Of a stretch of 37,746 bases of DNA, positions 7,563-15,346 are shown piece by piece. The position numbers and the translations under genes are program-made. The notes under the pieces are model-generated. The model did not search any database and had not been told where the DNA came from. It saw only the letters and a list, made by a program, of their open reading frames with translations. Location of the stretch: assembly GCF_000767795.1 (NCBI RefSeq), contig NZ_JANX01000004.1, positions 1-37,746 of the forward strand, read 5' to 3'. The stretch comes from Inquilinus limosus MP06. Its GTDB lineage: Bacteria; Pseudomonadota; Alphaproteobacteria; DSM-16000; Inquilinaceae. Position 1 is the stretch's first letter; every line of letters begins with the position of its first letter.

Positions 7563-9065
7563 ATGGAGCTGCACGATCTCATCCGCAGCCTCGGGCTCGA
7601 TCCCGACGCCCTGACCGGCGGCACGCTGGTCGTCCGGTCGCCGGTCGACGGCACCGAGATCGCCCGCCTGCACGAGAATACCGAGGCCGATGCCGCCGTC
7701 GCGATCGAGCGCGCGTCCAACGCCTTCCTCAACTGGCGCACCGTGCCCGGCCCGCGCCGCGGCGAGCTGGTGCGCCTGTTCGGCGAGGAGCTGCGCGCCC
7801 ACAAGGCCGAGCTGGGGCGGCTGGTCTCGATCGAGGCCGGCAAGATCCTGCAGGAAGGCCTGGGCGAGGTGCAGGAGATGATCGACATCTGCGACTTCGC
7901 GGTCGGTCTCTCGCGCCAGCTCTACGGCCTGACTATCGCCTCGGAGCGCCCCGGCCACCGCATGGCCGAGACCTGGCACCCGCTGGGCCCCGTCGGCGTC
8001 ATCTCCGCCTTCAACTTCCCGGTCGCCGTGTGGTCCTGGAACGCGGCGCTGGCTTTCGTCTGCGGCGACCCGGTGATCTGGAAGCCGTCGGAGAAGACGC
8101 CGGTCACGGCGCTGGCAACGATGGCGATCTTCCGCAAGGCGGCCGAGCGCTTCGGCGGCGTGCCGGACGGCCTGGCCGAGATCCTGATCGGCGGGCGCGC
8201 CATCGGCGAGGCGCTGGTCGACAGCCCGAAGGTGCCGCTGATCTCGGCCACCGGGTCGACCCGGATGGGCCGCGAGGTCGGGCCGCGCGTCGCCCAGCGC
8301 CTCGGCCGCTCGCTGCTGGAGCTCGGCGGCAACAACGCCATGATCGTCTGCCCGTCGGCCGATCTCGACATGGCTGTGCGCGCCATCCTGTTCGGCGCGG
8401 TCGGCACCGCCGGCCAGCGCTGCACCACGCTGCGCCGCCTGTTCGTGCATGAGAGCGTCTACGACAAGCTGGTCCCGGCGCTGAAGCAGGCCTATGGCGC
8501 CGTGCGCATCGGCAGCCCGCTGGAGCAGGGCACGCTGGTCGGGCCGCTGATCGACCAGGCGTCGTTCGACGGCATGCAGAAGGCGCTGGCCGCCGCGCGC
8601 GACCAGGGCGGCACCGTCACCGGCGGCGAGCAGGTGACCTCGGACGTGCCGCAGGGCGGCTTCTATGTCCGCCCGGCGATCGCCGAGATGCCGGCGCAGA
8701 GCGACATCGTCAAGCACGAGACCTTCGCGCCGATCCTCTACGTCATGAAGTACCGGGAGTTCGGCCAGGCGCTGATGCAGCACAACGACGTGCCGCAGGG
8801 CCTGTCCTCCTGCATCTTCACCACCGATATGCGCGAGGCCGAGACCTTCCTGTCGGCGGCGGGCAGCGACTGCGGTATCGCCAATGTCAACATCGGCACC
8901 TCGGGCGCCGAGATCGGCGGCGCCTTCGGCGGCGAGAAGGAGACGGGCGGCGGGCGCGAGAGCGGCTCCGACGCCTGGAAGGCCTATATGCGCCGGCAGA
9001 CCGCGACGGTGAACTACAGCCGCGAGCTGCCGCTGGCCCAGGGCATCGTCTTCGACCTCGGCTGA
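7563..9065 (+). CDS. Aldehyde dehydrogenase, ALDH7/antiquitin-like (aminoadipate-semialdehyde dehydrogenase type)
   Basis: The 500-residue NAD(P)-dependent dehydrogenase has the general-base motif LELGGNN (Glu253) and the catalytic Cys in GTAGQRCTTLRRL (Cys287). The cofactor region reads PVGVISAFNFPVAVWSWN and VIWKPSEKTP. GTAGQRCTT and the C-terminal IGGAFGGEKETGGGRESGSDAWKAYMRR are typical of the ALDH7 (antiquitin) group, which oxidises alpha-aminoadipate semialdehyde / piperideine-6-carboxylate in lysine breakdown; the lysine role is inferred from family only. ATG 7563 is chosen because the protein then begins MELHDLIRSLGL and CCGGAG lies upstream; the frame is open to 7443 but that extension is not protein-like. 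A palindromic repeat follows 44 bp after the stop. Confidence 0.9.
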   Translation: MELHDLIRSLGLDPDALTGGTLVVRSPVDGTEIARLHENTEADAAVAIERASNAFLNWRTVPGPRRGELVRLFGEELRAHKAELGRLVSIEAGKILQEGLGEVQEMIDICDFAVGLSRQLYGLTIASERPGHRMAETWHPLGPVGVISAFNFPVAVWSWNAALAFVCGDPVIWKPSEKTPVTALATMAIFRKAAERFGGVPDGLAEILIGGRAIGEALVDSPKVPLISATGSTRMGREVGPRVAQRLGRSLLELGGNNAMIVCPSADLDMAVRAILFGAVGTAGQRCTTLRRLFVHESVYDKLVPALKQAYGAVRIGSPLEQGTLVGPLIDQASFDGMQKALAAARDQGGTVTGGEQVTSDVPQGGFYVRPAIAEMPAQSDIVKHETFAPILYVMKYREFGQALMQHNDVPQGLSSCIFTTDMREAETFLSAAGSDCGIANVNIGTSGAEIGGAFGGEKETGGGRESGSDAWKAYMRRQTATVNYSRELPLAQGIVFDLG

Positions 9066-9109
9066 GGCTTCGCTCTCGGATCAACACTGAAAGCAGGCCA
9101 ATCCCTGGT

Positions 9110-9187
9110 TGTCATTGCCGGGCTTGACCCGGCAATCCAGAAGGTCTCGACGCTCTCTGGATGCCCGGGTCAAGCCCGGGCATGACA
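9110..9187. repeat. Paired palindromic intergenic element (REP-like, cruciform-forming)
   Basis: Two 32-nt arms (9110-9141 and 9156-9187) are near-perfect inverted copies around a 14-nt spacer. Each arm is also a hairpin by itself: TTGCCGGG with CCCGGCAA on the left, TGCCCGGG with CCCGGGCA on the right. The GGGCTTGACCC core is the kind of repeat found between genes in many alphaproteobacteria. It sits between the aldehyde dehydrogenase and the ABC importer and could end transcription or stabilise mRNA. Confidence 0.8.
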
Positions 9188-9265
9188 ATGGTGGGTTCAG
9201 CTGTTGTTCCAGACGTCCTATGCCGGTCTTAAAAATCCGACAAAAGGCAGGCGGGCGGCGGTTCC

Positions 9266-9294
9266 TTGACGGGTCCCCGGCCGCCTGCGCTAAT
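9266..9294 (+). promoter_or_regulatory. Candidate sigma-70-type promoter of the ABC importer
   Basis: TTGACG (9266-9271) is followed after 17 bp by GCTAAT (9289-9294), about 55 bp upstream of the binding-protein start. The boxes match the -35 and -10 consensus at five and four positions. Judged by eye only. Confidence 0.4.
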
Positions 9295-9348
9295 GCGCAG
9301 CAGACGCCCGGCGACGTCAGCCGGGGAGACAAACACGGGGGGTTCCTC

Positions 9349-10314
9349 ATGCATATCAGCCGTTTGGCACTGGTTGCGGGCGCGGCGCTGGCGCTGCTGT
9401 CCTCGGCGGCCGTCGCCGCCGACAAGGTGACCGTCGCGGTCACCCAGATCGTCGAGCATCCGGCGCTGGACGCCGCCCGCGACGGCGTCAAGAAGGCGCT
9501 GGAGGAAGCCGGCTACAAGGATGGCGACAACCTCGTCTTCCAGTGGGAATCGGCGCAGGGCAACCCGGCCACCGCCGCCCAGATCGCCCAGAAGTTCATC
9601 GGCGAGAACCCGAATGTGATCGTGCCGATCGCCACCCCCTCGGCCCAGGCCGTGGTCGCGGCGACCCAGGACATCCCGGTCGTCTTCACCGCCGTCACCG
9701 ACCCGGCGGGCGCACAGCTGGTCAAGAACCTCGACCATCCGGGCGGCAACGTCACCGGCATCTCCGACCTGTCGCCGCTGGCCGACCACCTGAACCTGAT
9801 CAAGGAGATCGTGCCGAAGGTGAAAACCATCGGCGTGCCTTACAATCCGGGCGAGGCCAACGCGGCGGCGCTGATCGCGGCGCTGCAAGAGATGGCGCCG
9901 GAGTGGAAGGTCGACATTGTCACCGCCGCGGCGGCGAAGTCGGCCGATGTCCAGGGCGCGGCGCAGAGCCTGGTTGGCAAGGTCGACGTGATCTACGTCC
10001 CGACCGACAACACCGTCGTCTCGGCGCTCGAGGCGGTGGTCCAGGTCGGCACCGAGAACAAGATCCCGGTCTTCTCCGGCGATACCGACAGCGTCTCCCG
10101 CGGCGCCATTGCCTCGGTCGGCTTCGATTATTTCGAGGTCGGCCGCCAGACCGGCGCGGTCGTGGCCCGCATCCTGAAGGGCGAGAAGCCGGGCGACATC
10201 GCGGTCAAGAACGCCAGCGGCACCGACCTGTTCGTGAACACCAAATCGGCCGCGGCGATGGGTGTCACCATCCCCGAGGCGGTGCTGAGCCGCGCCAAGA
10301 AGGTGATCAAGTAA
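9349..10314 (+). CDS. ABC transporter substrate-binding protein (ABC_sub_bind, TrpX-like family)
   Basis: The 321-residue periplasmic protein has a signal peptide (MHISRLALVAGAALALLSSAAVAA) and then the two-lobed fold of the ABC_sub_bind family (Pfam PF04392). Typical segments are VTVAVTQIVEHPALDAARDG, VPIATPSAQAVV, VTDPAGAQLV, GVPYNPGEANA and IYVPTDNTVVSALEAV. Members pair with the permease and ATPase encoded next, and some import aromatic amino acids such as tryptophan; the ligand here is not determined. ATG 9349 is preceded by a GGGGGG tract and starts the signal peptide exactly. It is the first gene of a three-gene unit, and a hairpin just after it probably makes it more abundant than the membrane parts. 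Confidence 0.93.
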   Translation: MHISRLALVAGAALALLSSAAVAADKVTVAVTQIVEHPALDAARDGVKKALEEAGYKDGDNLVFQWESAQGNPATAAQIAQKFIGENPNVIVPIATPSAQAVVAATQDIPVVFTAVTDPAGAQLVKNLDHPGGNVTGISDLSPLADHLNLIKEIVPKVKTIGVPYNPGEANAAALIAALQEMAPEWKVDIVTAAAAKSADVQGAAQSLVGKVDVIYVPTDNTVVSALEAVVQVGTENKIPVFSGDTDSVSRGAIASVGFDYFEVGRQTGAVVARILKGEKPGDIAVKNASGTDLFVNTKSAAAMGVTIPEAVLSRAKKVIK

Positions 10315-10324
10315 GCGTCCCGAA

Positions 10325-10355
10325 CCCCCTCTCCCGTCCTCGGGAGAGGGGGTTT
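10325..10355 (+). terminator. Hairpin with short T run between binding protein and permease genes
   Basis: A perfect 12-bp stem (CCCCCTCTCCCG, 10325-10336, with CGGGAGAGGGGG, 10341-10352) has a TCCT loop and is followed by TTT. Inside an importer operon such a structure probably acts as a partial terminator or 3'-end stabiliser, giving excess binding protein. Confidence 0.7.
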
Positions 10356-10464
10356 CCGCTTCTCCGCCCCGATCGGGCCGTCCGGACATGACAGATCCGG
10401 CCGCAGCCCGTATACCGGGGCCTTCTCGTGTTCGCGGCCTCCGGCCGCCCCGCAGGATGTGTTG

Positions 10465-11385
10465 ATGAGTCTGATCGCCTTTCTCGGCGCGATCGAAATC
10501 GGGCTGATCTTTGCCCTTGTCGCGCTCGGGGTGTTCCTGTCCTTCCGGGTCCTGAACTTTCCCGATCTGACCGTCGACGGCAGCTTCCCGCTCGGCGCCG
10601 CCACCACCGCCACCCTGATCGTCGCCGGCCTGGACCCGGTGCTGGCGACCCTGGTCGGGGTCGCGGCGGGTGCCCTGGCCGGTCTCGTCACCGCCTGGCT
10701 CAACGTCCGCTTCGGCATCCTGCACCTGCTGGCCAGCATCCTGACCATGATCGCGCTGTTCTCGATCAACCTGCGGATCATGGGCAAGCCGAACGTCGCC
10801 CTGATCAACCAGGACACGGTGATCAACCTGTTCACCTGGCTGACCCCGGCGATCGAGAGCACCGGCCTGCCGGCGCGGGCGACGCTGAAGGTGGTGGTGC
10901 TGGCGATCATCGTCGTGATCGTCGGGCTGGCCCTCGGCCGCTTCCTGACCTCGGAGTTCGGCCTGGCCATGCGCGCCACCGGCGCCAATGCGCGAATGGC
11001 GCGGGCGCAGGGCATCTCGACCAAGCTGCACATCTATGTCGGCATGGCGCTGTCGAACGCGCTGGTGGCGCTGGCCGGCGCCCTCTTCGCCCAGACCGCC
11101 GGCTTCGCCGACGTGACCGTCGGCACCGGCACCATCGTGGTCGGCCTCGCCGCCGTGATCCTCGGCGAGACCATGATCCGCACCCGCAGGATCGTGGTCA
11201 TGCTCGCCGCCTGCGTGCTGGGCGCCGTGATCTACCGCATCGTCATCGCCCTGGCGCTGAACACCAACTGGCTCGGGCTGCAATCCTCCGACCTCAACCT
11301 GGTGACCGCGCTGCTGGTCGGCATCGCCCTGATGTTGCCGGGCATGCGCAACCCCCTGAAATCCCTGTTCCGGCGGAGCGCCTGA
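10465..11385 (+). CDS. ABC transporter permease (BPD_transp_2 family)
   Basis: The 306-residue, highly hydrophobic protein has about eight to nine membrane segments, starting with LIAFLGAIEIGLIFALVALGVFLSF. It has the family signatures LNFPDLTVDGSFPLGAA and, in the cytoplasmic coupling region, SEFGLAMRATGANARMARAQGI. It belongs to the branched-chain/sugar-type permeases (PF02653) that partner ABC_sub_bind proteins and should form a homodimeric channel. ATG 10465 is used because AGGA lies 8 bp upstream; GTG 10459 and TTG 10462 in frame are weaker. The ATPase gene begins one base after the stop, so translation is tightly linked. Confidence 0.92.
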   Translation: MSLIAFLGAIEIGLIFALVALGVFLSFRVLNFPDLTVDGSFPLGAATTATLIVAGLDPVLATLVGVAAGALAGLVTAWLNVRFGILHLLASILTMIALFSINLRIMGKPNVALINQDTVINLFTWLTPAIESTGLPARATLKVVVLAIIVVIVGLALGRFLTSEFGLAMRATGANARMARAQGISTKLHIYVGMALSNALVALAGALFAQTAGFADVTVGTGTIVVGLAAVILGETMIRTRRIVVMLAACVLGAVIYRIVIALALNTNWLGLQSSDLNLVTALLVGIALMLPGMRNPLKSLFRRSA

Positions 11386-11386
11386 G

Positions 11387-12181
11387 ATGATCTCGGTCCA
11401 GGACGCCCATGTCACCTTCGGCCGCGGCACGCCGCTGGAGAACAAGGCCCTGCGCGGCCTCACCCTGTCCATTCCGGTCGGGGAATTCGTCACCGTCATC
11501 GGCTCGAACGGCGCCGGCAAGTCGACCCTGCTGAACGTGCTGAGCGGCGACGCCAGCCCCGAGCGCGGCCGGGTCGAGATCGACGGCACCGACGTCACCC
11601 GCTGGCCGTCGCCCAAGCGCGCCGGCCTGGTCGCCCGCGTGTTCCAGGACCCGATGGCCGGCACCTGCGAGGGGCTGTCGATCGAGGAGAACATGGCGCT
11701 GGCCTATGCCCGTGGCCGGTCGCGCGGCTTCGCCCCGTCGATCGACGGGCCGCGCCGCGCCGTGTTCCGCGACAAGCTGGCGGTGCTGGGGCTGGGGCTG
11801 GAGAACCGGCTGGGCGATTCGATGGGTCTGCTGTCCGGCGGCCAGCGCCAGGCGGTCAGCCTGCTGATGGCGACGCTGACCGGCATGAAGATCCTGCTGC
11901 TGGACGAGCACACCGCCGCGCTCGACCCCCGCACCGCGGATTTCGTGCTGCAGCTGACCTGTCGGATCATCGAGGAACAGAAGCTGACGGCGCTGATGGT
12001 CACCCATTCGATGCGCCATGCCCTCGACCACGGCACCCGCACGGTGATGCTGCATGAGGGCCAGGTGGCCTTCGACGTCGCCGGCGACGCGCGCAAGGGG
12101 CTGGACGTCCCCGACCTGCTGAAGTTGTTCAGCAAGGTCCGCGGCGAGCAGCTGGATGACGACAGCCTGCTGCTGGCCTGA
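11387..12181 (+). CDS. ABC transporter ATP-binding protein
   Basis: The 264-residue ATPase drives the importer encoded immediately upstream. It has Walker A GSNGAGKS (residues 39-46), Q-loop VARVFQDPM, the signature LSGGQ (149-153), Walker B ILLLDE (169-174) followed by HTAALDP, and a switch His in MVTHSMRHA. The D-loop and overall order are intact, so it should be active. It starts at ATG 11387, one base after the permease stop. The gene ends 17 bp before the end of the convergent cyclase gene, with no obvious terminator between them. Confidence 0.95.
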   Translation: MISVQDAHVTFGRGTPLENKALRGLTLSIPVGEFVTVIGSNGAGKSTLLNVLSGDASPERGRVEIDGTDVTRWPSPKRAGLVARVFQDPMAGTCEGLSIEENMALAYARGRSRGFAPSIDGPRRAVFRDKLAVLGLGLENRLGDSMGLLSGGQRQAVSLLMATLTGMKILLLDEHTAALDPRTADFVLQLTCRIIEEQKLTALMVTHSMRHALDHGTRTVMLHEGQVAFDVAGDARKGLDVPDLLKLFSKVRGEQLDDDSLLLA

Positions 12182-12198
12182 GCGGCCTCCGAAGCCGG

Positions 12199-12969
12199 CT
12201 ACTTGCCCTCGGCGTCCAGCGGCCGGCCCCAGAGCAGGCGGCGGATCAGCGGCAGGAGCGCGGCGATGCCGAGCCCCAGCCCCGGCCACTGCACCCAGAG
12301 GTCGCGGGGATTGGTCATCAGGTTGATGACCAGCAGCACGGCGACCACGACCAGCGCGCCCAGGAGGCGGCGGCGCAGCTGGTCGAAGACCCCATGCCCG
12401 GATCTCGGTACCGGGGCAGGCGCCATCGCCTCCACGCGATGGGCGTCCGGCCCGACGCGCAGGGCATAGACCCGCACCGGGTCGGCCATGTTCTTCATCG
12501 CCTGGGGGCCGAGATCGGCAAAGCCGATCTCGATCCGGCCGCGCACCTGGTCGTAGACGGCGCCGGAGAGGCAGATGCCGCCGGGCTGGGCCAGCGCCTG
12601 CAGCCGGGCCGCGACATTGACGCCGTCGCCCAACAGGTCGCCGCCATTGACCACCACATCGCCCAGATTGACGCCGATGCGCAGCCGCATGCGGTCGTCC
12701 TCGGGCTGGTCCGAGGCCCAGACGCCGAGCCGGTCCTGGGCCGAGATCGCGGCCTGCACCGCGGCCAGCGCGCTGGGGAACTCCGCCAGCAGCCCGTCGC
12801 CGGCGAGATTGAAGACGCGCCCGCCCTGCCCCTCCGTCACCGTCCGCAGGATGTCGCGGGCCTGGTCCAACCGCGCCAGCGTGCCGGTCTCGTCACGCCC
12901 GACCAGCCGCGAATAGCCGACGACATCGGCGCAGAGGATGGCGGTCAGGCGGCGTTCCGGCTGGGACAT
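12199..12969 (-). CDS. Membrane-anchored class III adenylate/guanylate cyclase
   Basis: The 256-residue protein has an N-terminal class III cyclase domain (about residues 7-175) and a C-terminal two-helix membrane anchor (LLGALVVVAVLLVINLM, then PGLGLGIAALLPLI). Both metal-binding aspartates are present (ILCADVVGYS, Asp15; LAGDG, Asp58), as are the Asn and Arg that stabilise the transition state (NVAAR, Asn118 and Arg122). It should therefore make cAMP or cGMP, with the catalytic domain in the cytoplasm. There is no sensory domain; the membrane anchor may itself take input. ATG 12969 is preceded by GAGAG; the open frame to 13011 lacks a better signal. It is convergent with the ABC importer and divergent from the RidA gene. 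Confidence 0.9.
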   Translation of the reverse strand: MSQPERRLTAILCADVVGYSRLVGRDETGTLARLDQARDILRTVTEGQGGRVFNLAGDGLLAEFPSALAAVQAAISAQDRLGVWASDQPEDDRMRLRIGVNLGDVVVNGGDLLGDGVNVAARLQALAQPGGICLSGAVYDQVRGRIEIGFADLGPQAMKNMADPVRVYALRVGPDAHRVEAMAPAPVPRSGHGVFDQLRRRLLGALVVVAVLLVINLMTNPRDLWVQWPGLGLGIAALLPLIRRLLWGRPLDAEGK

Positions 12970-13084
12970 GGGTCTCTCGCGGCGAGTCAGGGGCGGATCA
13001 TACAGCACCACGGGCCACGCCGCGAGCCCTCCATGAACATTTCATGAACATAAACCTATGCCGAGAACCTGCCGAGCCGTCACG

Positions 13085-13161
13085 AATTCTGTAATCGTCA
13101 CTCCACAAATCGCTTGACCGACGGCACGGCCCTTGACAGAAATTCTGTATCAAAGATTACA
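13085..13161. promoter_or_regulatory. Repeat-rich control region upstream of the RidA gene
   Basis: AATTCTGTA occurs twice (13085-13093 and 13141-13149). TGTAATC (13090-13096) and GATTACA (13155-13161) form an inverted pair, and CAGAAATTCTG (13137-13147) is an 11-nt palindrome that begins inside a perfect TTGACA -35 box (13133-13138). This looks like an operator overlapping the promoter. The binding protein is unknown. Confidence 0.5.
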
Positions 13162-13176
13162 AAACAGGACTCACCG

Positions 13177-13653
13177 ATGGATCTCCAGGCGGATATCCGC
13201 AGTATCGCAACCCGCACCGGCAAGGTGGCGATCCCGGCCGGGCTGCAGGCCGATGTCGACCAGTTCCACTACGCGCCGGCGCGCCGGGCCGGGGACTTCG
13301 TCTTCCTGTCGGGGATCGTCGCCTGCAGCCGGCAGCCGCACCCCCTGGACGCGGAGGGCTTTCGCACGGAGCTGCGCCGCGTCTTCCGGCAGATCGAAGA
13401 ACTGCTGCATGCCTGCGACGCGCGGCTCGAGGACGTGGTGGAGCTGCAGATGTTCCATGTGCTCGGCAGCGACCGGCTGGCCTTGGACAAGGCCGGACAG
13501 CTGGCGGCGATCGCGGCGGTGCGGGACGAGTTCTTCCCGGCCCCTTATCCCGCCGCGGTTGAGCTGGCGGTGGCGGAGCTGAACCCGGAGGGCGGGCTGG
13601 TCGAGATCAGGGCGACCGCCTTCGCGCCGCTGACGGCACAAAGCGGCCTTTAG
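13177..13653 (+). CDS. RidA/YjgF/UK114 family protein
   Basis: The 158-residue protein has the chorismate-mutase-like RidA fold: GDFVFLSGIVAC, a central helix (LRRVFRQIEELLHACDARLEDVVELQMFHV), the PYPAAVELAVAELNPEGGLVEIRATAF segment with the near-C-terminal conserved Glu, and usual family length. Classic RidA deaminates reactive enamine/imine intermediates. The Arg normally seen in the PxR(S/T) motif is replaced here (PYPAAVE), so deaminase activity is doubtful and another subfamily role is likely. ATG 13177 follows AGGA at suitable distance. The TAG stop lies inside the left end of a palindromic repeat element, so the original C-terminus may have been changed by its insertion. Confidence 0.85.
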   Translation: MDLQADIRSIATRTGKVAIPAGLQADVDQFHYAPARRAGDFVFLSGIVACSRQPHPLDAEGFRTELRRVFRQIEELLHACDARLEDVVELQMFHVLGSDRLALDKAGQLAAIAAVRDEFFPAPYPAAVELAVAELNPEGGLVEIRATAFAPLTAQSGL

Positions 13654-13797
13654 AGCAGGATGAATCGAGATCCGGTCACAGCGGGATCCGGCAGGATGCC
13701 GAACGTCTTTCGCGTTGCCTCTCCCGCAAGCGGGAGAGGCAACGCGTCAGCGCCTTATTGCGACCGGGCGAGCTGACGCAATCTCATCCTGCTCTAA
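13650..13797. repeat. 148-bp nested palindromic element (MITE/REP-like)
   Basis: The ends are perfect 14-bp inverted repeats (TTAGAGCAGGATGA, 13650-13663, and TCATCCTGCTCTAA, 13784-13797). Inside is a perfect 17-bp hairpin (13711-13727 with 13730-13746, two-base AA gap) and a further 8-bp inverted pair (GCGTCAGC 13744-13751, GCTGACGC 13772-13779) that overlaps it, so the two cannot form fully together. The element fills the whole space between ridA and the ROK gene, carries no gene and supplies the ridA stop codon. The structure suggests a non-autonomous mobile repeat that may also end transcription from both sides. Confidence 0.8.
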
Positions 13798-13800
13798 CGG

Positions 13801-14706
13801 TCAGCCGGTCTCGCCCTGCCGCCACAGCCAGGCGGCGCCGCGGACGCCGCTGCTGTCGCCGTGCTTCGCCTTCAGGATCGGCGTGGCGCATTCCCGGCCG
13901 AACACGATCGGCGGCAGGCGCTTCGGCACTTCGTCATAGAGGCGGGCGACATTCGACATGCCGCCGCCCAGCACGATGGCGTCGGGGTCGAGCAGGTTGA
14001 TGACGTGCGCCAGGCCGCGGGTCAGCCGGCTGATGTAGCGCTCCACCGTGGCCGCGGAGTCCGGGTCGCCGGCCTCGGCCCGCTTCACCACCTCATGGGT
14101 AGAGATCTCCTGGCCGGTCACCCGGATATGGTCCTTGCCGAAGCCGGTGCCGGAGATCCAGGTCTCCAGGCAGCCCTGCTTGCCGCAATAGCAGTCCGGG
14201 CCCGGCAGCTCGTCCGGCGTGGCCCAGGGCAGCTGGTTATGGCCCCATTCGCCGCCCAGGCCGTTGCCGCCGCGATGGGCGCGGCCGTTGACGGCGATGC
14301 CGGCGCCGGTACCGGTGCCGATGATGACGGCGAAGACCACGCCCTTGCCGGCCGCGGCGCCGTCGGTCGCCTCGGACACCGCCAGGCAGTTGGCGTCGTT
14401 CTCGCAGCGTACCTCGCGGCCCATGGCGGCGCTGAGATCCTTGTCGAAGGGCTTGCCGATCAGCCAGGTGGAGTTGGCGTTCTTGACCAAGCCGGTCTGC
14501 GGCGACAGCACGCCGGGCATGCCGACGCCGACCGTGCCGCGCTCGCCAACGGCGGACTCGACCGCGCCGACGAGGTCGCGGATCGCCTGGACCGTGCCTT
14601 CATAGTGGCGCGGCGTCGGGATGCGCTGGCGATGCAGCTCCGTCCCGGCATCGTCCAAGGCGATCGCCTCGATCTTCGTGCCCCCGAGATCGATGCCGAT
14701 CCGCAT
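13801..14706 (-). CDS. ROK family sugar kinase
   Basis: The 301-residue kinase has the phosphate-binding motif [12 protein letters not shown] at the N-terminus, the catalytic Asp in ENDANCLAV (Asp104), the second ATP motif [25 protein letters not shown] with zinc-ligand His156, and the ROK zinc cysteines in CYCGKQGC (172, 174, 179). The closing ATP motif is [11 protein letters not shown]. There is no N-terminal helix-turn-helix, so it is an enzyme rather than a ROK repressor. Bacterial relatives phosphorylate fructose, glucose, N-acetylglucosamine or N-acetylmannosamine; which one cannot be told. ATG 14706 has GGAGG at good spacing. The stop directly abuts the palindromic element. Confidence 0.92.
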   Translation of the reverse strand: MRIGIDLGGTKIEAIALDDAGTELHRQRIPTPRHYEGTVQAIRDLVGAVESAVGERGTVGVGMPGVLSPQTGLVKNANSTWLIGKPFDKDLSAAMGREVRCENDANCLAVSEATDGAAAGKGVVFAVIIGTGTGAGIAVNGRAHRGGNGLGGEWGHNQLPWATPDELPGPDCYCGKQGCLETWISGTGFGKDHIRVTGQEISTHEVVKRAEAGDPDSAATVERYISRLTRGLAHVINLLDPDAIVLGGGMSNVARLYDEVPKRLPPIVFGRECATPILKAKHGDSSGVRGAAWLWRQGETG

Positions 14707-14809
14707 AGCCGCCTCCGCCCGTCTTCAGGCCCCCGAGGGCCGTCCAGTCACGAAAAAAGTCCCGCACGCCAGGCTGCAGGACCCATACAGGCCTCATGCG
14801 TGCCCGCGG

Positions 14810-15346
14810 CTACTTCGCCGCGAGCACCATGATCATCTGCCGGCCTTCCATCTTCGGCATCTGCTCGACCTTCGACAGGTCCTGCAGCTCGTCCCGAACC
14901 TTGACCAGCACGTTCATGCCGATTTCCTGGTGCGCCAGCTCGCGCCCGCGGAAGCGCATGGTCACCTTGACCTTGTCGCCCTCCTCGAGAAAGCGCCGCG
15001 CGCTGCGCATCTTCACGTTATAGTCATTGTCGTCGATGTTCGGCCGGAGCTTGATCTCCTTGACATCGATGACCTTTTGACGCTTTCGCGCCTCGTTCTT
15101 CTTCTTCTGCGCTTCGAATTTGAACTTGCCGTAATCGAGAATCTTGCAGACCGGCGGCACGGCGTTCGGCGAGATCTCGACCAGGTCGAGCCCGGCCTGT
15201 TCGGCAGCCCACAGCGCCTCGCGCAGCGGCACGACCCCGATCATCTCGCCATCCGCACCGACCAGCCGGACCTGTGCCGTATCGATCTCGCGGTTCACCC
15301 TCGGCCCGTCGCGGGTCGGCAGGGCATTTGCAGGTAGTCTAGCTAT
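14810..15346 (-). CDS. infC: Translation initiation factor IF-3, probably with an ATA start
   Basis: IF-3 binds the 30S subunit, prevents premature 50S joining and rejects wrong start codons and initiator tRNAs. The N-domain ([22 protein letters not shown]), the linker rich in Lys ([16 protein letters not shown]) and the C-domain ([39 protein letters not shown]) are all present. The first ATG/GTG/TTG in frame is GTG 15298, which would omit the family's N-terminal TRDGPRVN segment. Extending upstream gives ATA at 15346 with GGAGG six bases before it, yielding 178 residues beginning (M)[17 protein letters not shown], as in related proteins. IF-3 genes typically use AUU/AUA/AUC starts, by which IF-3 represses its own translation. 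The start lies within the last codons of thrS. Confidence 0.93.
   Translation of the reverse strand: MARLPANALPTRDGPRVNREIDTAQVRLVGADGEMIGVVPLREALWAAEQAGLDLVEISPNAVPPVCKILDYGKFKFEAQKKKNEARKRQKVIDVKEIKLRPNIDDNDYNVKMRSARRFLEEGDKVKVTMRFRGRELAHQEIGMNVLVKVRDELQDLSKVEQMPKMEGRQMIMVLAAK

Noticed and set aside
9229-11694. 821-codon minus-strand frame, and similar long frames at 15432-17399 plus and 35295-36950 minus
   Set aside because: Each is antisense to clearly conserved genes (ABC importer, thrS, MFS transporter) and has His/Arg/Asp-rich shadow composition without domain motifs.
15146-15298. GTG at 15298 as the infC start
   Set aside because: It would remove the family's conserved first segment and has no Shine-Dalgarno site at proper spacing, unlike the ATA at 15346.
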